This document shows, in pieces, positions 29,864-38,143 of a stretch of DNA of 48,563 nucleotides. Each line of letters opens with the position of its first letter. The stretch's first letter is position 1. The notes beneath the pieces are model-generated. The model saw only the letters and a program-made list of their open reading frames with translations, was not told where the DNA came from and ran no database searches. Both the position numbers and the translations under genes were made by a program. Source of the DNA: Massilia sp. (GTDB lineage: Bacteria; Pseudomonadota; Gammaproteobacteria; Burkholderiales; Burkholderiaceae_D). The DNA lies in contig JANYGW010000021.1 in assembly GCA_025359245.1 (NCBI GenBank), positions 1 to 48,563 of the forward strand, in the 5' to 3' direction.

Positions 29864-30724
29864 ATGACAAGCTGTCTGCAAAAAACTGGCCGCGCAAGCC
29901 GCCTTCTTCAAGTGTGCGTCTTGTTGGCCTCATTTAATGTCTGCCATGCATATGCAGGCGAACGCGATGAACACCATGGCGCCGCAGTCGTCGTCGCGCC
30001 CCAGTCGGTGGCTGGCATGGACCTGAATCTGCAAGTGGAAAATGCCGTGTCGCGCTTCGGCAGCAGCGCCCCGACCCAGGGCGTGATCGTGAAAAAATAC
30101 CGGCCTGAGGGTAGCTGGACTGCGCAGGGCAGCGGTGGACTGAACCACAAAGCGTCTTACGGCAGTTATCAGTACCTGCGCACGGGCGCCGATACGGCGC
30201 AGGATCGTTCCTTCGATATGTCGGCCGCGGGCACGATGTCGGTCATCAATTACACCTTCGACAGCGCGACCGGCGGAAAATGGGTGCAGGACATCCGGCA
30301 CGGCGAAACGATACTGAGCGGGCGATTTTCCATGGTGCGCAGCAATGCGCCGGCAGAACAACAACTGGCTCCGGCCACCAATGCCGGCTTGCACGTGGCA
30401 ATCATCATCAAGTCGGCCGTGTCGTCGTCGCTGCCGCCGGACGCGTATCCGCGCAAAGGCCTGGTCTTGCAGAGCTACGCGAGCGATGGCACGCTGACCT
30501 TCCTGGGTTTTGGTCCGGGCACGCTCAATTCGCGCGGCACCTACACCTACAAGAAGGTGTCGGCCAATACGGCGGTCGAAGAAACGGTGCAGACCAGTGA
30601 TTATTTCACCTTGCCCTACACCATGGTCTACACCTTCAAGACACCCACCTCGGGCAGCTGGTTCCAGAACTTTGGAAATGGCATGATCCTGTTTTCCGGC
30701 ACCTTCGATACCTTTGCGCGATAA
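29864..30724 (+). CDS. Exported protein with two copies of an unknown beta-rich domain
   Basis: Protein of 286 residues with a signal peptide (hydrophobic LLQVCVLLASFNVCHA, cleavage near AYA-GE, about residue 32). The mature part is an internal duplication. Unit 1 spans about 50-156 and unit 2 about 174-281, aligned by AG-start, SAVS/NAVS, G.V...Y, GGLN/GTLN, and most clearly by NYTFDSATGGKWVQD against VYTFKTPTSGSWFQN, then ILSGRF against LFSGTF. The pattern suggests a small beta barrel or lipocalin-like fold. I do not recognise a named family. A GC-rich hairpin follows the stop. Confidence 0.78.
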   Translation: MTSCLQKTGRASRLLQVCVLLASFNVCHAYAGERDEHHGAAVVVAPQSVAGMDLNLQVENAVSRFGSSAPTQGVIVKKYRPEGSWTAQGSGGLNHKASYGSYQYLRTGADTAQDRSFDMSAAGTMSVINYTFDSATGGKWVQDIRHGETILSGRFSMVRSNAPAEQQLAPATNAGLHVAIIIKSAVSSSLPPDAYPRKGLVLQSYASDGTLTFLGFGPGTLNSRGTYTYKKVSANTAVEETVQTSDYFTLPYTMVYTFKTPTSGSWFQNFGNGMILFSGTFDTFAR

Positions 30725-30733
30725 AATCCGAGC

Positions 30734-30756
30734 GGCCGGGCCCATCGGGCCCGGCC
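30734..30756 (+). terminator. GC-rich hairpin after the duplicated-domain gene
   Basis: Ten-bp perfect stem GGCCGGGCCC/GGGCCCGGCC with loop ATC, starting ten bases after the stop. No real U-run follows, so it may act as a weak terminator or a 3'-end stabiliser. Confidence 0.6.
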
Positions 30757-30797
30757 CTTCCCTGCATGTTCACCCATTTCTTACCCATCTCTTTCCC

Positions 30798-31919
30798 ATG
30801 ATCGAACTTGCCAAGGCCGGCTACCTGTTTGCCTTCAGCCTGGGGTGCTGGACCAGTCTGAATTTGCTGTTGAGCAGGCGCGGCGAACGGCGCGTCAGGA
30901 TGAGCATGATGGTCTTCATCGTGCTGCTGCTCTTGCCGCCGCTGAGTACTTATCTGACGCTGGCATTGGGCAAGCCGGTGCTGTGGTTATTGGGACTGAG
31001 TCGCCAATTGACATGGGCATACGGGCCGCTGATGGTGATTCATGTCCGGCAGGTATTGCTGAAAGAGAATCGCACGCCCATCCTGGCGCTGCATGCCTTG
31101 CCCTTTGTCTTATTCGGCGCGCTTGGCATGTCGGCGTGGGGCATCGGCCAGGCGGCGACCTTTGGCCTGCTGTTCCTGCAGCTGTCCGGCTACCTTGGCT
31201 ACGCTGCATGGCTGTTATTGCATGACAGGCGCCGCCTGCGGCTGCTGTCGCGCGAGCACGCCCATACGAGCTACTTCTGGCTGCTCTATTGCATTGCCGC
31301 CCTGCTGCTTGCCACACTCGTCGACATCACCATCTATATCGGGATTTATCGGGGCACGTTTCCGTCGGCACTGTTCACCAGCGCCGTGGCCAGTATGCTG
31401 GCCGTGTTCGTCAGCGCCATTGCCCTGTTCGTACTCTATCGGCCAGACGCGTTTTTCCATGAAGCGCCAGCGCAGGAGCCGCAGGACACCGCCGCGAAGC
31501 CCGCGGTGAGGGTGATCGAACTGTCGCCCGCCATCGTGAGTGAACTCGATCAGCAATTACGCGCGCTGGTGCAATCGCACAAGCCGCACCTCGATGTCGA
31601 TATCTCGCTTGGAAAACTGGCGTCCCTGCTGGGCGTCACCAGCCATCAATTATCAGAGCTGCTCAACATTCACATGTCCACCAGCTTTTATGATTTCCTC
31701 AACGACTTGCGCTACCAGGAATCGCTGGCGGTGCTGGCCGATCAGCATTCCGAGCTGACCATTGCCGATATTGCCTACCGATCCGGCTTTAACAATCGCA
31801 ACAGTTTCTATAAGGTGTTCAAGGACAAGAGCGGCCTCACGCCCAGCCAGTATAAGAAGTCCGTGCGGTGCACGGTGATGGTGGGCCAGAGTGCACCGGA
31901 CCGCGCAGGCCGGGGCTAG
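30798..31919 (+). CDS. Membrane-anchored AraC-family transcription regulator
   Basis: Protein of 373 residues. The N-terminal 225 or so contain seven hydrophobic helices (first AKAGYLFAFSLGCW, last SMLAVFVSAIALFVLY), then a linker rich in Ala and Pro, then an AraC DNA-binding domain (about 270-360). Both helix-turn-helix units are visible: LASLLGVTSHQLSELLN and IADIAYRSGFNNRNSFYKVFKDKSGLTPSQYKK. The combination suggests a regulator that senses a ligand in or across the membrane and binds DNA from there. ATG 30798 gives a normal N-terminus; the frame is open slightly upstream through the hairpin. Possible targets are the divergent exported-protein genes or the acyltransferase operon. Confidence 0.9.
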   Translation: MIELAKAGYLFAFSLGCWTSLNLLLSRRGERRVRMSMMVFIVLLLLPPLSTYLTLALGKPVLWLLGLSRQLTWAYGPLMVIHVRQVLLKENRTPILALHALPFVLFGALGMSAWGIGQAATFGLLFLQLSGYLGYAAWLLLHDRRRLRLLSREHAHTSYFWLLYCIAALLLATLVDITIYIGIYRGTFPSALFTSAVASMLAVFVSAIALFVLYRPDAFFHEAPAQEPQDTAAKPAVRVIELSPAIVSELDQQLRALVQSHKPHLDVDISLGKLASLLGVTSHQLSELLNIHMSTSFYDFLNDLRYQESLAVLADQHSELTIADIAYRSGFNNRNSFYKVFKDKSGLTPSQYKKSVRCTVMVGQSAPDRAGRG

Positions 31920-31926
31920 ATGTTGC

Positions 31927-31955
31927 TTGAAGGCAGAAACGATTTTGCATATACT
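31927..31955 (+). promoter_or_regulatory. Sigma-70 promoter for the acyltransferase pair
   Basis: TTGAAG at 31927-31932 and TATACT at 31950-31955 with an exact 17-bp spacer, about 87 bp before the MBOAT start. Confidence 0.7.
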
Positions 31956-32042
31956 GCCTGCACATAGGGCTCATCATCACGGCTGCAGAGCGCCACAGGG
32001 CTGGCGTGCATACCTGATCGCACCGAAAGAAAGCCGCCCTCC

Positions 32043-33455
32043 ATGCTGTTCAACTCGCTGACCTTCCTGCTGTTTTTTCTCATCGTATTGGCGATGTTCG
32101 AAATGCTCCGCAGTTGGAATGCCAGGAAAAAATTGCTCCTCCTTGCCAGCTATCTGTTCTACGCTGCGTGGAATCCGCCCTACGTCCTGGTCCTCCTGCT
32201 CTCCACCGGCGTCGATTGGTGGCTGGCCCGGCACATCGCGCGCAGCACGGCGCCGCGCCGGCGCTTGTTCTTCCTGTGCATCAGCCTGGCCGCCAACCTG
32301 GGCCTGGTTGCCTACTTCAAGTATGGCAATTTCCTGCTTGAGAACCTGGTCGCCGCCGCGGCCCTCGCCGGCGTCCATTTCAGCCCCGTGCAGGCCGACA
32401 TCTTGCTGCCAATTGGCATTTCGTTCTACACCTTCGCCTCGCTGTCGTACACCGTGGACGTGTATCGCGGCGAACTCGATGGCAGGACGGGCCTGGCCGA
32501 CTACGCCTTGTTCGTCAGCTTCTTCCCGCACCTGGTAGCCGGCCCCATCGTTCGCGCGAGCGTCTTGCTGCCCCAGATTGCGCACCCGAGGCGGCCTGGC
32601 GCCAACCAGGTAGGGTGGGGCCTCGCCCTGACCATTATCGGCCTGGCAGCCAAGGTGGTGCTGGCCGACGCCATCCTGATGCCCGTGGTGGACCGCTTTT
32701 ATGCCCACCCGGGGGACTGGGGCTGGATGCAGGCCTGGATTGCCGTGTTCGGGTTCTCGGGCCAGATCTACTACGATTTTGCAGGCTATTCGCTGTGCGC
32801 GATCGGCCTGGCCATGTGTTTCGGTTTCGCCTTTCCGGACAACTTTCACTATCCCTACGCCGCGCGGGGCTTTTCCGATTTCTGGCGGCGCTGGCACATT
32901 TCCCTCTCTAGCTGGCTACGCGATTACCTCTACATTCCGCTGGGCGGCAACCGCCACGGCGTGCGCCGTACGGCAATCGCCCTCATGCTGACCATGCTGA
33001 TCGGCGGCCTGTGGCATGGCGCCTCATGGATGTTCGTGCTGTGGGGCGGCCTGCACGGCTTGTTCCTGATCACCGAAGCGCGGGCCGGCCGGCAACACCC
33101 CACCCGCCCCCCCGATGGGTCTTACCTGCCCTACCATTTTCTGGTCTTTGTGGCAGTCACCCTGACCTGGATCGCGTTTCGCTCGCCGAGTGCTCAGGTG
33201 GCCGGCAACGTCTTGTCGAGCCTGGCCGGCCGGGCCGCCACGCCGAGCGACATCATCGACCTGCCGATGCTGCTGGCTCTGGCCGCGATGCTGGCCACGC
33301 TGCGCTGGCAGGTGTTCATGCGCGACAGCACACTGGAGACGGCTTTCGCCCGCCTTGGAACGTACGGACAGGCAGCGTTGCTGTCGGTTTGCCTGATTGC
33401 CCTGTATCTATGCTCCGGAGGGGACCAGCATGCCTTCATCTACTTCCAGTTTTGA
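32043..33455 (+). CDS. MBOAT-family O-acyltransferase (AlgI-like)
   Basis: Multi-pass membrane protein of 470 residues with about ten helices. The MBOAT signature is complete: FSDFWRRWHISLSSWLRDYLYIPLGGNR (279-304) and the two catalytic histidines, His325 in GGLWHGASW and His338 in GGLHGLF. AlgI/DltB/PatA-type members carry acetyl groups across the inner membrane and pass them to a periplasmic SGNH partner. Here the partner gene overlaps the 3' end by 26 bp. The target polymer is not known; there are no alginate or cellulose genes nearby, so a surface glycan is the likeliest target. Confidence 0.94.
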   Translation: MLFNSLTFLLFFLIVLAMFEMLRSWNARKKLLLLASYLFYAAWNPPYVLVLLLSTGVDWWLARHIARSTAPRRRLFFLCISLAANLGLVAYFKYGNFLLENLVAAAALAGVHFSPVQADILLPIGISFYTFASLSYTVDVYRGELDGRTGLADYALFVSFFPHLVAGPIVRASVLLPQIAHPRRPGANQVGWGLALTIIGLAAKVVLADAILMPVVDRFYAHPGDWGWMQAWIAVFGFSGQIYYDFAGYSLCAIGLAMCFGFAFPDNFHYPYAARGFSDFWRRWHISLSSWLRDYLYIPLGGNRHGVRRTAIALMLTMLIGGLWHGASWMFVLWGGLHGLFLITEARAGRQHPTRPPDGSYLPYHFLVFVAVTLTWIAFRSPSAQVAGNVLSSLAGRAATPSDIIDLPMLLALAAMLATLRWQVFMRDSTLETAFARLGTYGQAALLSVCLIALYLCSGGDQHAFIYFQF

Positions 33456-34521
33456 GCGCATCGCAGGCGGCATGGACTGGCGCACCATCCTCGGCTGCGC
33501 CCTGCTCGCCTGGGCCAGTTTTGCCTTCCTGCTCGAACTGCGCCTGGAGCAGCAAGGCTTTGCAGCCACGATCGCCGACTCCCAGCAACGCTGGATACAA
33601 CAGCGCCAGCGCGCCAGTGCCCTGGGCTCGCGGGCGCTGATCATGATAGGCGCGTCGCGCATTCAGCTGGGACTGTCAATCGACACCCTGCGCCGCGCCA
33701 GCGGCCTGGAGCCTGTGCAACTGGCAATCGACGGCGCCAGTTTCATCCCGGTCCTGGCGGGCTTGGCAGCCGATCCCAGCATCAAAGGCACAGTGCTGAT
33801 CGATTTTTACAACTTCGTGCCCGCCGCCCCGTCCCAGGTCGGCGCCAGGTATGAAGCTGCGTATGCCGCCATCGCCAGCCGCGGCAGCGAGTCGCCTTAC
33901 GCGCGCGTCGAAGCCGGCTTGAGCGAACAGCTGCACACCAGCCTGCGCACCTACTCCGACGGCGCCAGCCCCCTCAACGCGCTGCTGCTGCGCGCCCTCG
34001 ACAGCGAGCCGACCCGCAATTACCTGATCACGTTTCCAGACCGCTCGCGCGCGGCCGATTATGCCCAGGTCAACATGCCCGACTTTTACTATGCGCGGGT
34101 GGCACGCGAGCTCGGCCTCGTGCCTACGCCGGGCCAGGGCCTGGAAATGCTGCGCAGGGAAATTGCGCACCTCGGTCCCGGGGACGCGCAATCGTTCATG
34201 GCCACCACACGTGCCATCAAGCAAATGATCGCGCGCATAGAAGCGCGCGGCGGCAGCGTGATGGTGGTGGCCATGCCCACCAGCGCCATGGTGAAGGAAA
34301 TCGAGGAGCGGCGCTTTCCCCGCCAGCTGTTCTGGGACCGCTTTGTGCAGGAACTCGGGGTCAGGGCGGTGCGCGCCGACGAGCTGGAAGAACTGCGCGG
34401 ACTGGTGTGCCCGGACGGCTCGCACGTCGATATGCGCGACCGTGAACGCGTCACCACGGCCATCGCCCATGCCCTATTTCACAACCCTGCATTGCCGACC
34501 AGCAAGACAGTAGTGCGTTGA
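33430..34521 (+). CDS. SGNH-like periplasmic partner of the MBOAT acyltransferase
   Basis: Protein of 363 residues with one N-terminal membrane anchor (about 18-36) and a large periplasmic part. Block I is IMIGASRIQLG with Ser76, and a C-terminal DxxH dyad is Asp329/His332 in DGSHVDMRD, as in AlgJ/AlgX/PatB-like O-acetyltransferases. ATG 33430 is supported by the strong GGAGGGG sequence inside the end of the MBOAT gene. Pairing, anchor and catalytic residues indicate the enzyme that places the acetyl group on the polymer. The sequence is otherwise divergent, so the substrate cannot be named. Confidence 0.85.
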   Translation: MPSSTSSFERIAGGMDWRTILGCALLAWASFAFLLELRLEQQGFAATIADSQQRWIQQRQRASALGSRALIMIGASRIQLGLSIDTLRRASGLEPVQLAIDGASFIPVLAGLAADPSIKGTVLIDFYNFVPAAPSQVGARYEAAYAAIASRGSESPYARVEAGLSEQLHTSLRTYSDGASPLNALLLRALDSEPTRNYLITFPDRSRAADYAQVNMPDFYYARVARELGLVPTPGQGLEMLRREIAHLGPGDAQSFMATTRAIKQMIARIEARGGSVMVVAMPTSAMVKEIEERRFPRQLFWDRFVQELGVRAVRADELEELRGLVCPDGSHVDMRDRERVTTAIAHALFHNPALPTSKTVVR

Positions 34522-34567
34522 CCGGCACGCCAAGACGGACGCCTGGCCGCGCTGATGCCGGCACAAA

Positions 34568-34624
34568 TTGTCAGTGGTAAAGCCGGACTGACGTTTTTTG
34601 TCAGCACTTCAGCCAAATTTTGTC
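34568..34624 (+). promoter_or_regulatory. Candidate upstream activator sites (three TTGTC repeats)
   Basis: TTGTC occurs in the same orientation at 34568-34572, 34598-34602 and 34620-34624, the first two continuing as TTGTCAG. They lie about 65-120 bp upstream of the -24 element. PilR of Pseudomonas binds repeated TGTC-type sites at comparable distances. Binding here is an inference. Confidence 0.5.
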
Positions 34625-34686
34625 TCAGCGCCTTAATTTTTTGAAAAGATATTCCCGTTTTACCCGGCAAACGCCGCACCGATGAC

Positions 34687-34703
34687 CTGGCCCGCAAATT
34701 GCT
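34687..34703 (+). promoter_or_regulatory. Sigma-54 promoter of the pilin gene
   Basis: TGGCCCGCAAATTGCT at 34688-34703 matches the sigma-54 consensus TGGCACN5TTGCW at all but one base, with GG (34689-34690) and GC (34701-34702) at exactly the required spacing. The predicted transcript start is near 34714, giving a leader of about 58 nt before the pilin ATG. Confidence 0.85.
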
Positions 34704-34771
34704 CAAACGTAAGACAGGTACATCCGAATGTCGTCTTAAGCGTAGTTATCATCCACTGAAGGAGTTCTAAA

Positions 34772-35212
34772 ATGAACAAAGCAAAAATGGCAGCACAAAA
34801 AGGCTTCACGCTGATCGAATTGATGATTGTCGTGGCAATTATCGGTATTCTGGCTGCAGTCGCTATCCCGGCTTACCAGGATTACACCATCAAGGCCAAA
34901 GTATCGGAAGCCGGCGTTCTGGCAGCACCAGCCCTGGCCAAGATCGGCACGATGTGCAGCGGCGGCACCATCGCTTCTGCCACCTCCAACACGCTCGTCG
35001 AATTGCCGACGAATATTTCGATCAGCGGCAAATATGTCAAGCAACTGGACGTCTCCGCCACCGGTGTCGTGACCGTCACGATGAACAACAAACCTGAACT
35101 GGGTACCGCCAGCTCCGGTACCGTCGTTTGGACGGCAGCATGCGGCGTCGGCTCCCTGGTCTGGACCGTCTCCGGCAGCGCAGGCATGGCCAAGTATCTG
35201 CCTAAAGCTTAA
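34772..35212 (+). CDS. pilA: Type IVa major pilin
   Basis: Prepilin of 146 residues. A short leader ([11 protein letters not shown]) ends in the PilD cleavage site G11/F12, followed by [24 protein letters not shown] with Glu at mature position +5. The mature protein is 135 residues. Cys62 and Cys124 are the only cysteines and probably form the D-region disulfide. The C-terminal half is rich in Ser, Thr, Gly and Ala ([18 protein letters not shown]), which offers many O-glycosylation sites. AAGGAG lies before the ATG. It has its own sigma-54 promoter and terminator, so it is probably expressed at high level as a single transcript with some readthrough into the glycosyltransferase gene. Confidence 0.95.
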   Translation: MNKAKMAAQKGFTLIELMIVVAIIGILAAVAIPAYQDYTIKAKVSEAGVLAAPALAKIGTMCSGGTIASATSNTLVELPTNISISGKYVKQLDVSATGVVTVTMNNKPELGTASSGTVVWTAACGVGSLVWTVSGSAGMAKYLPKA

Positions 35213-35234
35213 TTGACTGATTGATTTTGCTACT

Positions 35235-35261
35235 AAAGGAGGCCGCAAGGCCTCCTTTTTT
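35235..35261 (+). terminator. Terminator of pilA
   Basis: Stem AAAGGAGGCC/GGCCTCCTTT with loop GCAA and a following T-run. It is placed between pilA and the GT-C gene, whose start is only 14 bp further on. Confidence 0.93.
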
Positions 35262-35274
35262 CTCGTCTGAAACC

Positions 35275-37224
35275 ATGCGCCGATTATTCTTACCTGCCAT
35301 CATCCTGGTGGCTGCCATGCTGCTCACCTTTGCCGTGTATTTCCCCGGCCTCGGCGCATTCTTCATGTTCGACGACACGCTCAATATTGTCGACAACCCG
35401 CATCTCAAGATTGCCTCGCTCGCCCCCTACACTTTGATCAAGGCCGCCTTTTCGGGTGGCGCCGGCATTCTGGCGCGACCGGTGAGCACCTTGTCGTTTG
35501 CCCTCGATTATTATTTCAGCGGAATGAAGCCCGAAGCCTTCAAGCTGACCAATCTCTTTATCCACCTCCTCAATGGCGTGGCCGTATTCGGCTTTATGCG
35601 CCTGCTGCTGGAAGCCCACCGCCATGACAAGGGCGCCGCCCTGAGCGCCCAACGGGCCGGTTTGATCAGCGCGGCAATTGCCGCCGCCTGGCTGGTGCAT
35701 CCCTTGAATCTGACCAGCGTCCTGTATCCGGTCCAGCGCATGACCAGCCTGGCAGCCCTGTTCACGCTGCTGGGCCTGTGCAGCTTCCTGCTTGGTCGCC
35801 TGGCGACGAGCCAGCGCGCGTCGCGCTGGGGATGGGCTGGCATCGGCGCCAGTTTTCTGTTGTTGACGCCGCTGGCCACGCTGAGCAAGGAAAGTGGCGC
35901 CCTGCTGCCGCTGTTCCTGTTGCTCACGGAGCTGGTTTTTTTCCGTTTTCGCACCGCCACGCCACGCGCCGCGGTCGTGCTGAAATGGTGTTTCGGGATC
36001 GCTGTCGTGCTGCCCGTGCTGGTCATCGTGCTGTACACGCTGTTCAGTCCGACATGGATCACCAATGCCTACCTGACCCGTAGCTTTACCATGGGCCAAA
36101 GACTGATGACCGAAACGCGGGTCGTCTGGCTGTATCTTCAAATGGCGATCGCGCCAAGCATTTCCACGCTCGGATTGTTCCATGACGATCTGCCGCTGTC
36201 GACCTCGCTGATCGCGCCCCTCAGTACGCTGTGGGCGAGCGCCGGCCTGTTGGCCCTGGCCGCCGGGGCGCTGGCGCTGGTCAAGCGGCAGCCTGTCGCC
36301 GCCTTCGGCGTCTTGTTCTTCCTGCTCGGCCATGTGATGGAGTCGACCGCCATCGGCCTGGAACTGGTGCATGAGCACCGCAACTACCTGCCCTTGATCG
36401 GGCTGCTGCTGGTGGTAATCTACTTTCTGCTCGGGCCGTCAGCGCGTGTGGAAAACCGCCTGCTCCGCCCGGCAGCCGTCGCCGGCATCATCGCCCTGCT
36501 CGCCGGCGTCACCTTCTTGCGCGCGACCGCCTGGGGCGACCCGTTCACGATGAAAAACAGCGAAGTGGCGCACCACCCGGACTCGATCCGCGCCAACATC
36601 GACCTCGCCAGCTTCTATGCCGCCACACCGGGCACGTCCCAGCAAGAAGCCCAGTCCTTATATGACGACGCCTATAAACATTATGCCAAGGCTTCTTCGC
36701 TATCCCCTTCGGACACGCTCGGTCTGTTCGGCCTGATCACCATGAGTTTGAAGCAGGGACAGCCGCTCGAAGCACCGTGGCTGCCCGTGCTGGCCGCGCG
36801 GATTGAACACTTCCCCGTTTCGCCCGACACCGTCAACAGCCTGCTCAAGCTTGAGCGTTGCTTTTCGGAGAAACAGTGCCACGCCACGGCGGACATGGTG
36901 GAAACCTTGTTGACAGCGGCGCTGCGCAACCCTACTCTTCGACTCAACAACCGCGCCCAGATCCTGTTCGCCTGGAGCGGTTTCCAGCTCAGTGCAAAGA
37001 ACGATGTGGAGGCAGCGACCCGATCGGCCATCGAGGCCGGGGATTTGATTCCCAACGACCTCGAGGCACAGGTACAACTGATCATCTTGCTGATGAATAT
37101 GCATCAGAACGAGGTCGCCGCGACGCGTCTGCATGCCCTGCGCCAGCGCGACCGGCTGCACCTGAAGACCGATGCGCTCGACGCCCTTGAAGCCGCACTA
37201 CCCAAAATAACCACCGCCCGCTAG
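35275..37224 (+). CDS. TMTC-like GT-C glycosyltransferase, candidate pilin O-glycosyltransferase
   Basis: Membrane protein of 649 residues. About eleven membrane helices (to about 425) are followed by a soluble helical C-terminal region (about 430-645) that looks like TPR repeats. The first periplasmic loop carries the GT-C acidic pair, FMFDDTLNIVDNPHL with Asp33-Asp34. Further marks of the TMTC-like branch are AAWLVHPLNLTSVLYPVQRM, LATLSKESGALLPLFLLL and ELVHEHRNYLPLIGLLL. GT-C enzymes use polyprenyl-phosphate-linked sugars on the outer face of the membrane. Placement 60 bp behind pilA and just before a DPM-like GT2 suggests that it glycosylates the pilin. It is not a PglL/TfpO-type Wzy_C ligase. 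No clear ribosome-binding site precedes the ATG. Confidence 0.85.
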   Translation: MRRLFLPAIILVAAMLLTFAVYFPGLGAFFMFDDTLNIVDNPHLKIASLAPYTLIKAAFSGGAGILARPVSTLSFALDYYFSGMKPEAFKLTNLFIHLLNGVAVFGFMRLLLEAHRHDKGAALSAQRAGLISAAIAAAWLVHPLNLTSVLYPVQRMTSLAALFTLLGLCSFLLGRLATSQRASRWGWAGIGASFLLLTPLATLSKESGALLPLFLLLTELVFFRFRTATPRAAVVLKWCFGIAVVLPVLVIVLYTLFSPTWITNAYLTRSFTMGQRLMTETRVVWLYLQMAIAPSISTLGLFHDDLPLSTSLIAPLSTLWASAGLLALAAGALALVKRQPVAAFGVLFFLLGHVMESTAIGLELVHEHRNYLPLIGLLLVVIYFLLGPSARVENRLLRPAAVAGIIALLAGVTFLRATAWGDPFTMKNSEVAHHPDSIRANIDLASFYAATPGTSQQEAQSLYDDAYKHYAKASSLSPSDTLGLFGLITMSLKQGQPLEAPWLPVLAARIEHFPVSPDTVNSLLKLERCFSEKQCHATADMVETLLTAALRNPTLRLNNRAQILFAWSGFQLSAKNDVEAATRSAIEAGDLIPNDLEAQVQLIILLMNMHQNEVAATRLHALRQRDRLHLKTDALDALEAALPKITTAR

Positions 37225-37242
37225 CGGCGAAAGGCAAACAGC

Positions 37243-38112
37243 GTGTACAGCTACGTGTCCATTATCCTCCCGGCGAAGAACGAGTCGGCCTCGCTGGTGA
37301 CCCTGTTGCCCGAATTGCGCCGTCTGGTGCCGGGCGCCGAAATCATCGTCGTCAACGACGGCTCGCAGGATGATACCGCCCTGGTCTGCCAGGCCAATGC
37401 GGTCCAGGTGCGCAGCCATCCTTACGGCATGGGCAACGGTGCCGCCGTCAAGTCGGGCGCGCGCATCGCCAGGGGCGAGACGCTGGTGTTCATGGATGCG
37501 GACGGCCAGCACAAGCCGGAGGATGTGCTGGCGCTGCTGTCCAAGCTGGCCGAAGGCTACGACATGGCGGTCGGCGCGCGCAGCTACGCGTCCCAGGCCG
37601 GGGTGCACCGCGCCGCGGCCAACGGCTTCTACAACCGGCTGGCAAGCTGGATGGTCGGCCAGAGCGTCAAGGACCTGACCTCGGGTTTTCGCGCCGTCAA
37701 CGCCGCCAAATTCAAACGTTTCCTGTATCTGCTGCCGAACCAGTTTTCGTACCCGACCACGATCACGATGAGCTTTTTTCGCGCCGGCTTCCTGATCGCC
37801 TATGTGCCGATCATCGCGCCCAAGCGCATCGGCAAGAGCCATCTGCAGCCATGGCGCGACGGCATGCGTTTCTTGCTGATCATTTTCAAGATCGGTACCC
37901 TGTATTCGCCGCTGCGCATCTTCTTCCCGATCAGCATGCTGTTTTTCGCGTCCGGACTGGGACTGTACCTGTACACCCTGTTGACGACGCACCGCTTCAC
38001 CAACATGAGCGCGCTGCTGTTTACCACCTCGGTGCTGGTGTTCCTGATCGGCCTGGTATCGGAACAGATCACCTCGCTGATGCACCAGTCCAGCGGCAGC
38101 GACGACGAATGA
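37243..38112 (+). CDS. DPM/GtrB-like family 2 glycosyltransferase
   Basis: Protein of 289 residues. The GT2 catalytic domain (1-220) opens with VSIILPAKNESASL, has VVNDGSQDDT, the metal-binding DADGQH (Asp85, Asp87) and DLTSGFRAVN. Two C-terminal membrane helices follow (FFPISMLFFASGLGLYLY and LLFTTSVLVFLIGLV). This is the pattern of polyprenyl-phosphate sugar synthases, which load a single sugar from a nucleotide donor onto undecaprenyl phosphate. It would supply the donor for the GT-C enzyme encoded 18 bp upstream. GTG start with AAAGG upstream. Confidence 0.92.
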   Translation: MYSYVSIILPAKNESASLVTLLPELRRLVPGAEIIVVNDGSQDDTALVCQANAVQVRSHPYGMGNGAAVKSGARIARGETLVFMDADGQHKPEDVLALLSKLAEGYDMAVGARSYASQAGVHRAAANGFYNRLASWMVGQSVKDLTSGFRAVNAAKFKRFLYLLPNQFSYPTTITMSFFRAGFLIAYVPIIAPKRIGKSHLQPWRDGMRFLLIIFKIGTLYSPLRIFFPISMLFFASGLGLYLYTLLTTHRFTNMSALLFTTSVLVFLIGLVSEQITSLMHQSSGSDDE

Positions 38113-38143
38113 CGCGCCCCCCCCACCTCCGGAACCATTAACG

